DNA of 64,000 nucleotides from EB88 sp964249695 (lineage in GTDB: Bacteria > Acidobacteriota > Terriglobia > Terriglobales > Acidobacteriaceae): NCBI GenBank assembly GCA_964249695.1, contig CAXUDF010000001.1:1-64000 (forward strand), written 5' to 3'. The notes beneath the pieces were generated by a model that saw only the letters and a program-made list of their open reading frames with translations, made no database searches and was not told the origin of the DNA. A program made the position numbers and the translations under genes. This document shows, in pieces, positions 52,185 through 61,074 of the stretch (positions are counted from its first letter, which is position 1; each line of letters opens with the position of its first letter).

Positions 52185-54299
52185 GTGGCGGAACAGCAGC
52201 GCGTCGTCGGCATCGATCTGGGCACTACCAACTCGCTCGTGGCGTACATGCAGGGCGAAACGCCGACGGTGATCCCGGGCGAGGATGGATCGCCGATTGT
52301 GCCGTCGGTGGTGGCGTTCGATGGGGACTCGGCGCAGGGCTTTGCGGTCGGCAATGCGGCGCGTGCGGTGTTGCTGACGCAGCCCGGCAATGCGGTGTAT
52401 TCCGTAAAGCGGCTGATGGGGCGCGACCTCGCCGATGTGGCACCGGAGCTGCGCCTATTTCCCTTCAAACTGGCGGAAGGTTTGCAACCCGGCGAGGTGT
52501 TGAAGCTGAGCGTCGGCGGGTTGACGCTGACCCCGCCGGAGGTTTCGGCCTACATCCTGCAGCAGCTGAAGCGGAATGCGGAGCGGTTTTTTGGCGCGCC
52601 GGTCACGCAGGCCGTGATCACGGTGCCGGCCTACTTCAACGACGCGCAGCGGCAGGCGACCAAGGATGCCGGCCGCATCGCCGGGCTGGAGGTGTTGCGG
52701 CTGGTGAACGAGCCGACTGCGGCGGCGCTCGCCTATGGGCTCGACAAGCTGCACGGCGGCACGGACGGCGTGATTGCCGTGTATGACTTCGGCGGCGGCA
52801 CCTTTGATGTTTCCGTTTTGAAGCTCCACGAGGGCATCTTTGAGGTAATTGCCACTGGCGGCGATACGCACCTGGGTGGGGACGATATCGACAACCTCCT
52901 GCTCGCGGTGGCGGTCGACGATATCAAGGGTGATCTTGGGATCGACATTTCCGGCAGCCCGGCCGTGATCCAGGCGCTGCGCAAGGCGGTCATCGAGGCG
53001 AAGATCGCGCTTTCGTCGGAGGCGACGGCTCGGATCCAGCTGGAGATCCCTGCGGGGGTGAGCGAAACGCAGATCCCCTCCCATTCGGCTACGCTTAGGG
53101 CGGATGACAACCAAAAAAGCGAATCCCGGCAATACCTGCGGGAGATCACGCGGGCTCAGTTTGAGCAGCTGATTGCCGGGGTCATTGAGCGAACGGCGGG
53201 GCCAGTGCGGCAGGCGCTCAAAGATGCGCAACTGACGCCTGAGGGCATCGACGAAGTGGTGATGGTGGGCGGCTCCACGCGCATTCCCGCAGTGCGGGCC
53301 CTGGTGACAAAGCTGTTCGACCTCGACGCGCGCGGAAAGAAGCTGCACACGGAGTTGAACCCGGATGAGGTGGTGGCGCTGGGTGCGGCGGTGCAGGCGC
53401 AGATCCTTTCCGGTGCCGGCAATCTGGCCACCGACGATCTGTTGCTGCTCGATGTGACACCGCTATCGTTGGGCATCGAGGCGCTGGGCGGCGTTGTGGC
53501 GAAGGTGATCCAGCGGAATTCGACGGTCCCGGCGAGCGCGACGGAGCACTTCACCACGGGCGTCGACGGCCAGACCAACGTGGCCATTCATGTGCTGCAG
53601 GGCGAGCGCGAGATGGCCAAGGACTGTCGCTCGCTGGCACGTTTCGACCTCAAAGGCATTCCGCCGATGGTCGCCGGGCTGCCGCGCATCGAGGTCAAGT
53701 TTTTAATCGATGCCAACGGCATCCTGCAGGTCAGCGCGCGCGAACAGCGCTCCGGGCAGGCGGCGGCGGTGGAGGTGAGACCGACCTATGGGCTTACCGA
53801 CGAGCAGGTGGAGGAGATGATCTTGGCGAGCTTTGACAACGCGGAACAGGATATCCACGAGCGCCAGGTGATTGAAGCGCGGAACGAGGGCCAGACGATC
53901 CTGGACGCCGTGGAAAAAGCCGAAAAGCAGTCAATCTGGCAGCAGCTCACCTCCGTCGAGCACGAAAACATCAAGGCTGCATCGCTGGAACTGAGCGCCT
54001 CGCTGAAGAGCGACGATCATCGGGTCATTCGGCAGGCAATCGAGCAGCTCGATAAATACACCCGCCGGTTGGCCGAGCTGATGATGGATACCGCGGTTAC
54101 GGGGGCGCTCGGCGGCAAAACGATGCAGGCTGCCGGTGAGGGGCTGGGCGAGGGTCTTGGCGAAGTTCCAAGTGCTCCCCACCCGTTTGCCCCGGCGCAG
54201 ATCACCGAGAGCGGCGCGCGTGAGTCGACGGCGCCGAGGGATGCCATCGTAGAGGCGGAGCAGGATCCGGGAACGCCGGGTGAGTCAAAGGAAGATTGA
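52185..54299 (+). CDS. hscA: Fe-S assembly chaperone HscA (Hsp70)
   Basis: This 704-residue Hsp70 has the nucleotide-binding signatures GIDLGTTNSLVAY, VPAYFNDAQRQATKDAGRIA, YDFGGGTFDVSVL and VMVGGSTRIPAVRALV. HscA rather than DnaK is favoured by the Isc neighbours and by the DVTPLSLGIEALGGVVAKVI-type linker region with short lid. The GTG start at 52185 follows GGGAGAAG. It is about 85 residues longer than typical HscA because of a 25-30 residue insert near 292-318 (SETQIPSHSATLRADDNQKS), coded by repeat-like DNA, and a disordered Gly/Glu/Pro-rich tail after about 640. It refolds IscU to release clusters. Confidence 0.9.
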   Translation: MAEQQRVVGIDLGTTNSLVAYMQGETPTVIPGEDGSPIVPSVVAFDGDSAQGFAVGNAARAVLLTQPGNAVYSVKRLMGRDLADVAPELRLFPFKLAEGLQPGEVLKLSVGGLTLTPPEVSAYILQQLKRNAERFFGAPVTQAVITVPAYFNDAQRQATKDAGRIAGLEVLRLVNEPTAAALAYGLDKLHGGTDGVIAVYDFGGGTFDVSVLKLHEGIFEVIATGGDTHLGGDDIDNLLLAVAVDDIKGDLGIDISGSPAVIQALRKAVIEAKIALSSEATARIQLEIPAGVSETQIPSHSATLRADDNQKSESRQYLREITRAQFEQLIAGVIERTAGPVRQALKDAQLTPEGIDEVVMVGGSTRIPAVRALVTKLFDLDARGKKLHTELNPDEVVALGAAVQAQILSGAGNLATDDLLLLDVTPLSLGIEALGGVVAKVIQRNSTVPASATEHFTTGVDGQTNVAIHVLQGEREMAKDCRSLARFDLKGIPPMVAGLPRIEVKFLIDANGILQVSAREQRSGQAAAVEVRPTYGLTDEQVEEMILASFDNAEQDIHERQVIEARNEGQTILDAVEKAEKQSIWQQLTSVEHENIKAASLELSASLKSDDHRVIRQAIEQLDKYTRRLAELMMDTAVTGALGGKTMQAAGEGLGEGLGEVPSAPHPFAPAQITESGARESTAPRDAIVEAEQDPGTPGESKED
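53070..53110 (+). repeat. repeat-like segment inside hscA
   Basis: Bases from CAGATCCCCTCCCATTCGGC to GGATGACAA match the right arm of the palindrome at 40025-40122 at both ends. They sit in frame where other Hsp70 proteins go directly from IQLEIPAG to an REITRAxFE-like strand, so the encoded peptide is an insertion in the nucleotide-binding domain. Confidence 0.45.
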
Positions 54300-54302
54300 G
54301 AT

Positions 54303-56567
54303 TTAATGCAGCAACCCGAAGACTGCCACCCCGCTCGGGGTACCGACAAAGACCATGCCGTTGCTGATGGCCGGCGTGATGAATTTGTTCCCCAGGCCGA
54401 AGGCGTCGCGGTTGTTGGGGGCCTGGTTGCTGTTGTAAAGCTCGTGGCTGAGGTTCGTGGCGTCGTAGGCATGGAGAACGGCGGCGCTCCCGGTTCCGCT
54501 TTCGAGCGCCCACACGATGCCGTTTGTTGTGCCGTTGGCGGACACTGCCGGTGTGGCGCCGGGGTAGCCGAAGGTGATGGCAGAGCGGCTTGCAGGCGCG
54601 GTGCTGAGCAGGGCGTTGGTGATGGGGTAGGCCTTGAGCGCATCGCCCACACCGGCGTAGAAGACCGTGTTGTTGAAGAACGCCGGCCCGGACCAGGCCC
54701 CGTTCGGCAGGGCGTTCGGCAAATCCTGATACAGGTTGCTGTTGTTCGAGGCACCGGCATTGAACTTGCCGAGATTGTCACGGTTGCCGACATAGATGTG
54801 GCCATCCTTGCCGGCGCCGACCAGCAGATGGCGCACGGTGCCGCTGCTATCGGTCTGGTCGGGCAGCAGCATGGCGCCGCCGGAGCCGAGATCGACATCG
54901 GCGTTGGACTCGGCGACGGTGTTGTAGGGTTCGAAGAAGTCGTTCACGGCCAAGCCGCTCCCGGTGCTTAGCTTCACGATGGCGTTGCCGAAATCGCCCT
55001 GGCTGGGGAAGCCATTGGGCGTGAAGCCGTTATCCAGCGTGCCGTTCGCGTCCAGCAGATAGATGTTGCCGGCCGCATCCGCACTCGGCCCGTAGCCGCT
55101 CATCCAGACCGAGCCATCGCTGCCATTGGGCGTCAGGTTCAGGAGGGCGGTCTGCTGCAAGGTCGCTTCGCTGTACCCCATTACCCAGCCCGTATAGGGT
55201 GCGATGTCGCAGTGGCTGGTCCAGGTAGTGTAGAGGGTGCCGTTCAGCAGGAGCAGGCCGGCCCGCTCGGCATATTGGGCAGGATCGAAGGGGACGATGC
55301 TATTTTGGCTGGCGGCACCGGTGCCGGGGTAGCTCCCGGTAATCTCGGTGGGGCTGCCCGCGAGTTCAGCACCGGTGGTGAGGTCGAGCGCGTGCAAGCG
55401 CTGGTGGTACGCGCCGCTCGCCTCCCGGCTCATGCCGACGACGAAGATCGCGCCATGCGGGCCGTGCGTCCGGTCGATCACGGGCGTCGCGGTGATGCCG
55501 ATTTCAGGGATGATCTGGTTGCAGTTGTGTGGATCGCTGGGGTTTTCGTTTGTGCCGAGCACAGAGGTCTTCCACTCCTGCGCACCGGTTGCGGCATCGA
55601 GCGCGTATACGCTGTCGTGTTCGGTAACGACATACAGGACGTTCGCGGTGCCGTTTCCGAGCTGCAAGCCGCCCACATACAGCGGCTGCGCGTCCACTTT
55701 TCCGTCAACCGGGTAAACCCCAAGCAGGCCGAAGGTGCTGCTGTTCACATTCTTGAGGGTGAGGAGAGTCTCCTGCGCGTTCAAGCCGGCGCGGGTGTTG
55801 TCGTAGTGGTAGGTGGTGATATCGATCCCTGTCGGCTTGGGCGGTGCGGCGGCGATGACGGCGAGCGCCAGGTTGGCCGCATGCGTCAGGGTGCCCGCCG
55901 TGCCGGTAAAGGAGAGGGTGGCCGAGCCGGCCGCAGCCGAGGCCGCTGCAAGCAGGCTTACCGTTTGGGGCGTTCCCGGCGTGAGCGTGAGCGAGGCTGG
56001 GGAAGCAGTAACGCCGGAGGGCAGGCCGGTCAGTGTGACGCTGACCGTGCCGGCAAAGCCGTTGGCCGGCGTGGCGAGCACGGCAATCTGCGCGCCCGTT
56101 CCGCCGCCGGTGAGTGTCTGGCTTGAAGGCGTGACGCTGAGGCTGAAGTCTGCGGGCGGCGGTGGCGCGGCGGTGACGGTCAAAGCCGTAGTGGCGTTAT
56201 GGGAAAGAGTGCCTGCAGTTCCTGTGAGGGTCAGCGTCGCGGTGGCCGCTGGGGCGGTGTTGAGAGCCGTGAGCGTTAGGGTTTGCGGCGTGCCGGGTAC
56301 CAGCGCAAGCGTGGACGGCGCGGCGGAAACGCCGGCCGGCAGCCCTGCCAGGGCGGCGGTGATCGTGCCTTGAAAGCCATTCAGGCTCGTCATCGTAACG
56401 GTGAGCGTCGCCGTCGTGCCGGCGCCGAGAGACAGGGTGGCCGGGGTCAGGCTGAGATTGAAGTCGGGCGGAAGGCCCGGGGATGCTGTGGAACTGTTGC
56501 TGCAACCGATGGGCACGAGAACAAGGGCGAACATCAGAAATGACAGCAAAGCAGATCGAAAACGCAT
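54303..56567 (-). CDS. Ig-like and PQQ-type beta-propeller lipoprotein
   Basis: This 754-residue exported protein begins with a lipoprotein-like signal (LLSFLMFALVLVPIGC). Two Ig-like repeats of the Thr/Ala-rich type (about 30-120 and 130-220, each with FxGTxxxxLxGLPxGVxA) are followed by a propeller (about 235-754) with PQQ/quinoprotein-like blades (VLYVVTEHDSVYALDAATGA, EWKTSVLG, IYVGNRDNLGKF, IVWALESGTG). GGAGG is six bases before the ATG at 56567. The propeller resembles quinoprotein dehydrogenases but no cofactor site is recognisable; a binding role is as likely. Its stop is three bases from the hscA stop (convergent). Confidence 0.8.
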   Translation of the reverse strand: MRFRSALLSFLMFALVLVPIGCSNSSTASPGLPPDFNLSLTPATLSLGAGTTATLTVTMTSLNGFQGTITAALAGLPAGVSAAPSTLALVPGTPQTLTLTALNTAPAATATLTLTGTAGTLSHNATTALTVTAAPPPPADFSLSVTPSSQTLTGGGTGAQIAVLATPANGFAGTVSVTLTGLPSGVTASPASLTLTPGTPQTVSLLAAASAAAGSATLSFTGTAGTLTHAANLALAVIAAAPPKPTGIDITTYHYDNTRAGLNAQETLLTLKNVNSSTFGLLGVYPVDGKVDAQPLYVGGLQLGNGTANVLYVVTEHDSVYALDAATGAQEWKTSVLGTNENPSDPHNCNQIIPEIGITATPVIDRTHGPHGAIFVVGMSREASGAYHQRLHALDLTTGAELAGSPTEITGSYPGTGAASQNSIVPFDPAQYAERAGLLLLNGTLYTTWTSHCDIAPYTGWVMGYSEATLQQTALLNLTPNGSDGSVWMSGYGPSADAAGNIYLLDANGTLDNGFTPNGFPSQGDFGNAIVKLSTGSGLAVNDFFEPYNTVAESNADVDLGSGGAMLLPDQTDSSGTVRHLLVGAGKDGHIYVGNRDNLGKFNAGASNNSNLYQDLPNALPNGAWSGPAFFNNTVFYAGVGDALKAYPITNALLSTAPASRSAITFGYPGATPAVSANGTTNGIVWALESGTGSAAVLHAYDATNLSHELYNSNQAPNNRDAFGLGNKFITPAISNGMVFVGTPSGVAVFGLLH

Positions 56568-56817
56568 GCGGAGCCTCCGGCCGCAGGGAAGCATGCAGCC
56601 GTACTGTCCAGTATGCAGCAGCGATGCCCCTTTCGCGGTATGACTGCCGCGCGACAGGTACAACTTCCTGGTCATGTTCCTAATCATGGAATCAGGGATC
56701 ATGTCCAGAAAACGGACGGGGTGCCGTGCGGCAAAGGTCTGCACGGCTCCCTGCCTCTTGCAGGCCGGGACGATAGTATGCTGAGGCGAGCGGGAACAGG
56801 CTCGCTGACTGAGATTG

Positions 56818-57930
56818 ATGGACGTAACGCACATCCCGCAACTGCTCGACTTTGCTGAAGCCTCGCTGGACGCCGCTTTCGCCGCGGTGCTCGCCGAGGC
56901 TCGTGCTTCGATGGCCGCCGCGGTCGAACCGGAAGTGTTTCGTTTGGAATGGCTGGGCCGCAAGCAGGGTCGTCTGAAAGCCATCGCCGATGCATGGTTG
57001 AAAGCGGCTCCAGCCGATGCGAAGCGGCTGATCGGGCAGCGTTTTAACGCGCTCAAGGAGGAGATCGAGGCGCTGGTCGCCGAAGCGGCCAAGCCGGAGA
57101 CTGCACGCCCAGCAACAGGCACGGTGCTCGACGTATCTCTGCCCGGCACCGCGCCCCGGATTGGTGCCGAGCACCCGTTGATCCGCACGATGGCTGGGAT
57201 TGTTGCGGTCTTTGAGCGCCTCGGCTACTCGGTCGCGCTGGGGCCGGAGGTGGAATCGGACTTTTATAACTTCGAGTCACTGAATTTTCCACCCAACCAT
57301 CCGGCGCGCGATACCCAGGACACCCTCGTGGTTGCCGGGCAGGAAGCAAAACCTTCGCGCGACCGTCTCTTGATGCGCACCCACACATCGCCGGTACAGA
57401 TTCGCTCCATGCTGGCCCAGGCTCCGCCCCTGCGCGTGGTCATTCCCGGCAAGGTGCACCGCAACGATGCTGCCGACGCGACGCACTCGCCCGTCTTTCA
57501 TCAGGTCGAAGGCTTGTGCGTGGATACAAACATTACCTTCTCCGACCTGAAAGGAACGCTCGACCATGCGATGAAGGCGCTCTTCGGCTCGGCGGTGAAG
57601 ACGCGGTTTTTTCCCTCCTTCTTTCCGTTTACGGAGCCCAGCGCCGATGTGCAGATCTCCTGCCCCTTTTGTGCGGGACGGGGCTGCCGCAAGTGCAAGC
57701 ACTCCGGCTGGATCGAGCTATTAGGTTGCGGCATGGTCGATCCGCATGTGTTTGCGGCGGTCGATCGGCAACGAATCGCGCTCGGCCGCGAGCCGATGTA
57801 CGACACACGCCGCATCGCCGGCTTCGCGTTCGGCATGGGCGTCGACCGGATTGCGATGATGCAGTACGGCATCGCCGATATCGGCCTGCTGTATGGAGGC
57901 GATGTACGGTTTCTGGAGCAGTTTGCGTAA
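56818..57930 (+). CDS. pheS: phenylalanyl-tRNA synthetase alpha subunit
   Basis: This 370-residue catalytic subunit has an N-terminal coiled-coil (about 1-85, EWLGRKQGRLKAIADAWLK), class II motif 1 region LIRTMAGIVAVFERLGY, DRLLMRTHTSPVQIRSML, FHQVEGLCVD (motif 2), the four-cysteine loop CPFCAGRGCRKC, and motif 3 GFAFGMGVDRIAMMQYGI. The start is ATG 56818, one codon after a TTG. The leader carries a 6-bp stem (GCGAGC/GCTCGC, 56786-56805) of unknown meaning. pheT is normally adjacent, but here three genes lie between. Confidence 0.96.
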   Translation: MDVTHIPQLLDFAEASLDAAFAAVLAEARASMAAAVEPEVFRLEWLGRKQGRLKAIADAWLKAAPADAKRLIGQRFNALKEEIEALVAEAAKPETARPATGTVLDVSLPGTAPRIGAEHPLIRTMAGIVAVFERLGYSVALGPEVESDFYNFESLNFPPNHPARDTQDTLVVAGQEAKPSRDRLLMRTHTSPVQIRSMLAQAPPLRVVIPGKVHRNDAADATHSPVFHQVEGLCVDTNITFSDLKGTLDHAMKALFGSAVKTRFFPSFFPFTEPSADVQISCPFCAGRGCRKCKHSGWIELLGCGMVDPHVFAAVDRQRIALGREPMYDTRRIAGFAFGMGVDRIAMMQYGIADIGLLYGGDVRFLEQFA

Positions 57931-57939
57931 TTGACGAGA

Positions 57940-57974
57940 TTAGCAAAGTTATCATCATTTGATAATTTAGCTAA
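57940..57974. promoter_or_regulatory. AT-rich palindrome and promoter of the ATPase gene
   Basis: TTAGCAAAGTTATCA (57940-57954) and TGATAATTTAGCTAA (57960-57974) are inverted copies matching at 13 of 15 positions. A possible promoter overlaps the right arm: TTGATA (57959-57964), 16 bases, TATAAA (57981-57986). That would start transcription at about the ATG (57994), a leaderless message. The stretch is far more AT-rich than its surroundings. Confidence 0.55.
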
Positions 57975-57993
57975 TTTTGTTATAAATATCTCC

Positions 57994-59187
57994 ATGAACC
58001 GGCTTGAGAACCCATACGCTCCCGGGGCTGGGGCTTCCCCGCCAGACCTCGTCGGCCGTGACGCCTTGCGCAAAGAGGTCACCCTTTCGGTTGGGCGCTT
58101 GCGGTTGGGCCGTAGTGCAAAAAGCACGCTGCTGGTGGGGTTACGCGGGGTCGGCAAAACGGTGCTGCTGGAGCAGATGCGCCAGGATGTGGAGAATGAG
58201 GGCATCATCACGGTCCATGCCGAAACGCCGGAGCGACGGTCACTACCGGCACTGCTTGCTCCGCAACTACGGTCCGCTCTGCTCAAGCTGTCGCGTTCGG
58301 AAGCCGCGAAGTCCTTTGCGCAGCGAGGCTTGAGCGCCCTGTCGGGCTTTGCCCGGGGTCTCAAAGTGAAGTACCACGACCTGGAACTGAGTTACGACGT
58401 GGAACCGACGCCGGGCGAGGCGGATAGCGGCAATCTCGAGGTGGACCTTACCGCCCTGATGGAGCGGGTGGGCGAGGCGGCGAAAGCTGCCGCCACGGCA
58501 GTCATCCTGTTTATCGACGAGATCCAGTATTTGGAGGAGGTGCAGTTTGCTGCGCTCATCTCCGCCCTGCACCGGTGCACGCAGCGCAAACTTCCCATTG
58601 GGATCGTCGGTGCGGGGCTGCCGCAACTGCGCGCGCTGGCGGGCAATGCGAAATCCTATGCGGAACGGATGTTCGACTTTTCGCCCATCGGCCCGCTACC
58701 GGCAGCCGAGGCGGAGGAAGCGATTCGCAAGCCGGCGGCGGAGGAAGGCGCGGCGTATACCGACGAGGCCATGGCGGAGATACTCGCTCGCACGCAGGGG
58801 TATCCATATTTTCTGCAGGAATGGGGAAAGCACTCCTGGGACGTGGCCGCGCGGTCGCCGATCACGTATGAGGATGTCCTGATTGCCTCGGAGGCCGCCA
58901 TTGCGGCGCTCGATGACAGCTTTTTTCTGGTCCGTTTCGATCGGGTGACCCCGGCGGAGCGGCGGTATCTACGCGCCATGGCAGAACTTGGTTCCGGACC
59001 GCACCGTTCGGGAGACATCGCCAATGTTGTGGGCAAGAAGGTGAGTGCCCTGGGACCGTTGCGCGAACGAATGATCGCCAAAGGCATGATCTGGAGCCCG
59101 AGCCATGGCGATACGGCCTTCACGGTGCCGCTTTTTGACGCATTTATGAAGCGCATCATGCCGGGCGAGGAGTGGAGAGAAGAATGA
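57994..59187 (+). CDS. AAA-type ATP-binding protein with C-terminal wHTH
   Basis: This 397-residue P-loop ATPase has Walker A GLRGVGKT (about residues 48-55) and Walker B VILFIDEIQYL (about 170-180), a helical lid, and a C-terminal winged-helix-like region (AERRYLRAMAELGSGPHRSG, DIANVVGKKVSALGPLRERM). It resembles the archaeal-type/orphan ATPases often annotated only as ATP-binding protein; their role is poorly known. The start at 57994 is chosen after the palindromic promoter. Its ATGA overlap with the M28 peptidase gene shows coupled translation. It lies inside the pheS-pheT interval. Confidence 0.82.
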   Translation: MNRLENPYAPGAGASPPDLVGRDALRKEVTLSVGRLRLGRSAKSTLLVGLRGVGKTVLLEQMRQDVENEGIITVHAETPERRSLPALLAPQLRSALLKLSRSEAAKSFAQRGLSALSGFARGLKVKYHDLELSYDVEPTPGEADSGNLEVDLTALMERVGEAAKAAATAVILFIDEIQYLEEVQFAALISALHRCTQRKLPIGIVGAGLPQLRALAGNAKSYAERMFDFSPIGPLPAAEAEEAIRKPAAEEGAAYTDEAMAEILARTQGYPYFLQEWGKHSWDVAARSPITYEDVLIASEAAIAALDDSFFLVRFDRVTPAERRYLRAMAELGSGPHRSGDIANVVGKKVSALGPLRERMIAKGMIWSPSHGDTAFTVPLFDAFMKRIMPGEEWREE

Positions 59188-60908
59188 GAAGGCTTCTGCG
59201 GATTTGTCTGGCAGCCCTGCTCGCCGGCAGCACCGTTGCGGCGGCGCAGCACCCACGCGACGCTGAGATTGAGGGGCCGGACACGCTGGCCTGGTGGCAC
59301 ACGACCGAGGCACTCTCCGGCGATGCCATGCAGGGCCGCGACACGGGGACGGCAGCCTATCAGCAGGCGGCGGACTACGTGGCCAAGCGCTTTGCCGCGG
59401 CCGGGTTGCAGCCCGCCGGCGAGGGTGGCAGCTTCTTTCAGACCGTGCCCATGCACGAAGTCGACCTCACGCCGGAAGGCACCAGCTTCACGGTCGTGCG
59501 CGGGAACAGCCAGCGAATGGCGTTGAAGTTTTTGTATGAGATCACGGCAATGCCCGCACGCGCGGCGGCAATGCAGGCCGGCGGTGCGCTGGTCTTTCGC
59601 GGCTACTGCGGCAGCGAGGCCATGCAAGGGGTTGCCGGGAAGATGGTCGTCTGTTTCGGCACGCAGCGCCATGGGTTGCCGAGCGCGGGTGAGCGCCTGG
59701 CGAACGCCCGCAAAGGCGGCGCACGCGGCGTTCTTACCGTGGATGACCCATACTTCACCATCGAGCCGCCGCGCTGGCCCTACGCCTACGCGCGCAGCGT
59801 GACGCTGCGTGAGCCGCAGAACGGGCCGAACGCCATTGCGACCCAGGTGACCCAGGCAGCGCGGGGTTCCGTGGCGCAGGGTTCCGTGGCGCAGGGTCCG
59901 TTGGCGACAGACATGCTGCCGCCCATGCGCCTCAGCGCGGCGGCTTTTGTGAAGATGCTCGAAGGCTCGGGGCAGGATGCGCAGGCGATCTTGAGGACGG
60001 GCGGCGCTCAACAGCCGTTGGCCAGCTTCGATCTTCCTGACCGACTTGAAGCCAAATTTCATACAACGGAAAAGGACATCGCCTCGCCCAACGTCGTGGC
60101 CGTGCTGCCCGGCGCCGACCGCGCGTTGCGCGACCAGTATGTGGTGGTCGCGGCGCATCTGGACGGGTACGGCTTCGGCACGCCGGTGCTTGGCGACAAC
60201 CTGTACAACGGCGCGCTAGACGACGCGGCCTATGTCGCCCTGCTCATTCAGATGGCGGACGATCTCCGGGACGGCAAAGCCTTCCAACCCGACGCGAGTC
60301 CGAAGCCGAGGCGGGACCAATTCGCTGGACCGTTGCCGGGGCAGCAGCAGGTGACCGGAGTAGCGCTCGCTCCCCCCAAGCGATCCATCCTGTTCTGTGC
60401 GTTCACCGGGGAAGAAAAGGGCCTGCTCGGCTCCACCTGGTTTGTCGAGCACCCTACCGTTCCCTTGGCGCAGCTGGCGGCGGACATCAATCTGGATCAA
60501 CTGCGGCCCCTGTTTCCGCTGAAGATCCTGACGGCGATCGCCATTCACGATACGACCCTGGGCGCGACCGCGACGGCGGTCGGGGCGGGGGAAGGGATCG
60601 AGCTGCGCGAAGATCGCGAGCCGGAACGCGGTCTGCTGCGCCGCGCCGATCACTTTCCGTTTCTACGGGCGGGTGTGCCGGCCATCGGGTTTGTCTTCGG
60701 CTTCGATCCCGGCACGGACGCGGAAACACGCTACCGGCACTGGTACGAGGTGCAATACCATCGTCCGCAGGACGATCTGACCCAGCCGATCGACTTCACG
60801 GCGGCTGGGCGCTTCAATGTGTTCTTCTATCGGCTGGTGGAAACGGTAGCGGATGACCCGGAGCGCCCGCGCATGCTGCCCGGCAGTGGGTTTGCGAAAG
60901 CGCCGTAG
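59184..60908 (+). CDS. secreted M28-family peptidase
   Basis: This 574-residue protein has a signal peptide (LLRICLAALLAGSTVAAAQ), a PA-like insert (about 130-200) and an M28 catalytic domain with AAHLDGYG (His), NGALDDAA (Asp), TGEEKGLLGS (two Glu), DINLDQ (Asp) and RADHFPFLRAGVP (His). The bridging motif has DD where most members have DN. A 15-base unit encoding GSVAQ is duplicated (59864-59893). The gene overlaps the upstream ATPase gene by four bases (ATGA), so the two are co-expressed. Confidence 0.9.
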   Translation: MRRLLRICLAALLAGSTVAAAQHPRDAEIEGPDTLAWWHTTEALSGDAMQGRDTGTAAYQQAADYVAKRFAAAGLQPAGEGGSFFQTVPMHEVDLTPEGTSFTVVRGNSQRMALKFLYEITAMPARAAAMQAGGALVFRGYCGSEAMQGVAGKMVVCFGTQRHGLPSAGERLANARKGGARGVLTVDDPYFTIEPPRWPYAYARSVTLREPQNGPNAIATQVTQAARGSVAQGSVAQGPLATDMLPPMRLSAAAFVKMLEGSGQDAQAILRTGGAQQPLASFDLPDRLEAKFHTTEKDIASPNVVAVLPGADRALRDQYVVVAAHLDGYGFGTPVLGDNLYNGALDDAAYVALLIQMADDLRDGKAFQPDASPKPRRDQFAGPLPGQQQVTGVALAPPKRSILFCAFTGEEKGLLGSTWFVEHPTVPLAQLAADINLDQLRPLFPLKILTAIAIHDTTLGATATAVGAGEGIELREDREPERGLLRRADHFPFLRAGVPAIGFVFGFDPGTDAETRYRHWYEVQYHRPQDDLTQPIDFTAAGRFNVFFYRLVETVADDPERPRMLPGSGFAKAP

Positions 60909-60939
60909 CGCTTTGTTTGTAATTACGCCTCTACCTGCC

Positions 60940-61033
60940 GTCATCCTGAGCGAAGCGAAGGATGACGGTGTTCCTCGATGTGCCGGAACGAGCTTGGCAG
61001 ACTACAGAGGTCCTTCGCTTCGCTCAGGATGAC
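60940..61033. repeat. GTCATCCTGAGCG palindromic element, copy 3
   Basis: GTCATCCTGAGCGAAGCGAA plus GGA (60940-60962) and its exact inverted copy (61011-61033) form a 23-bp perfect inverted repeat with a 48-base centre. It lies between the M28 gene and the Nmad3-like gene, so any stem would form in their shared transcript. Confidence 0.85.
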
Positions 61034-61074
61034 AACTCAAGCCCTGTCCTTTGAGCGTTCTTCACCGTTACCGC

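Noticed and set aside
54303..56567. Quinoprotein alcohol dehydrogenase
   Set aside because: Blade-like repeats are present, but the PQQ-binding residues and the vicinal disulfide cannot be found, so only a propeller lipoprotein is claimed.
58656..60158. 500-residue minus-strand open frame across the ATPase and M28 genes
   Set aside because: It is antisense to two well-supported genes, has Arg/His/Ala-rich shadow composition and no recognisable motif.
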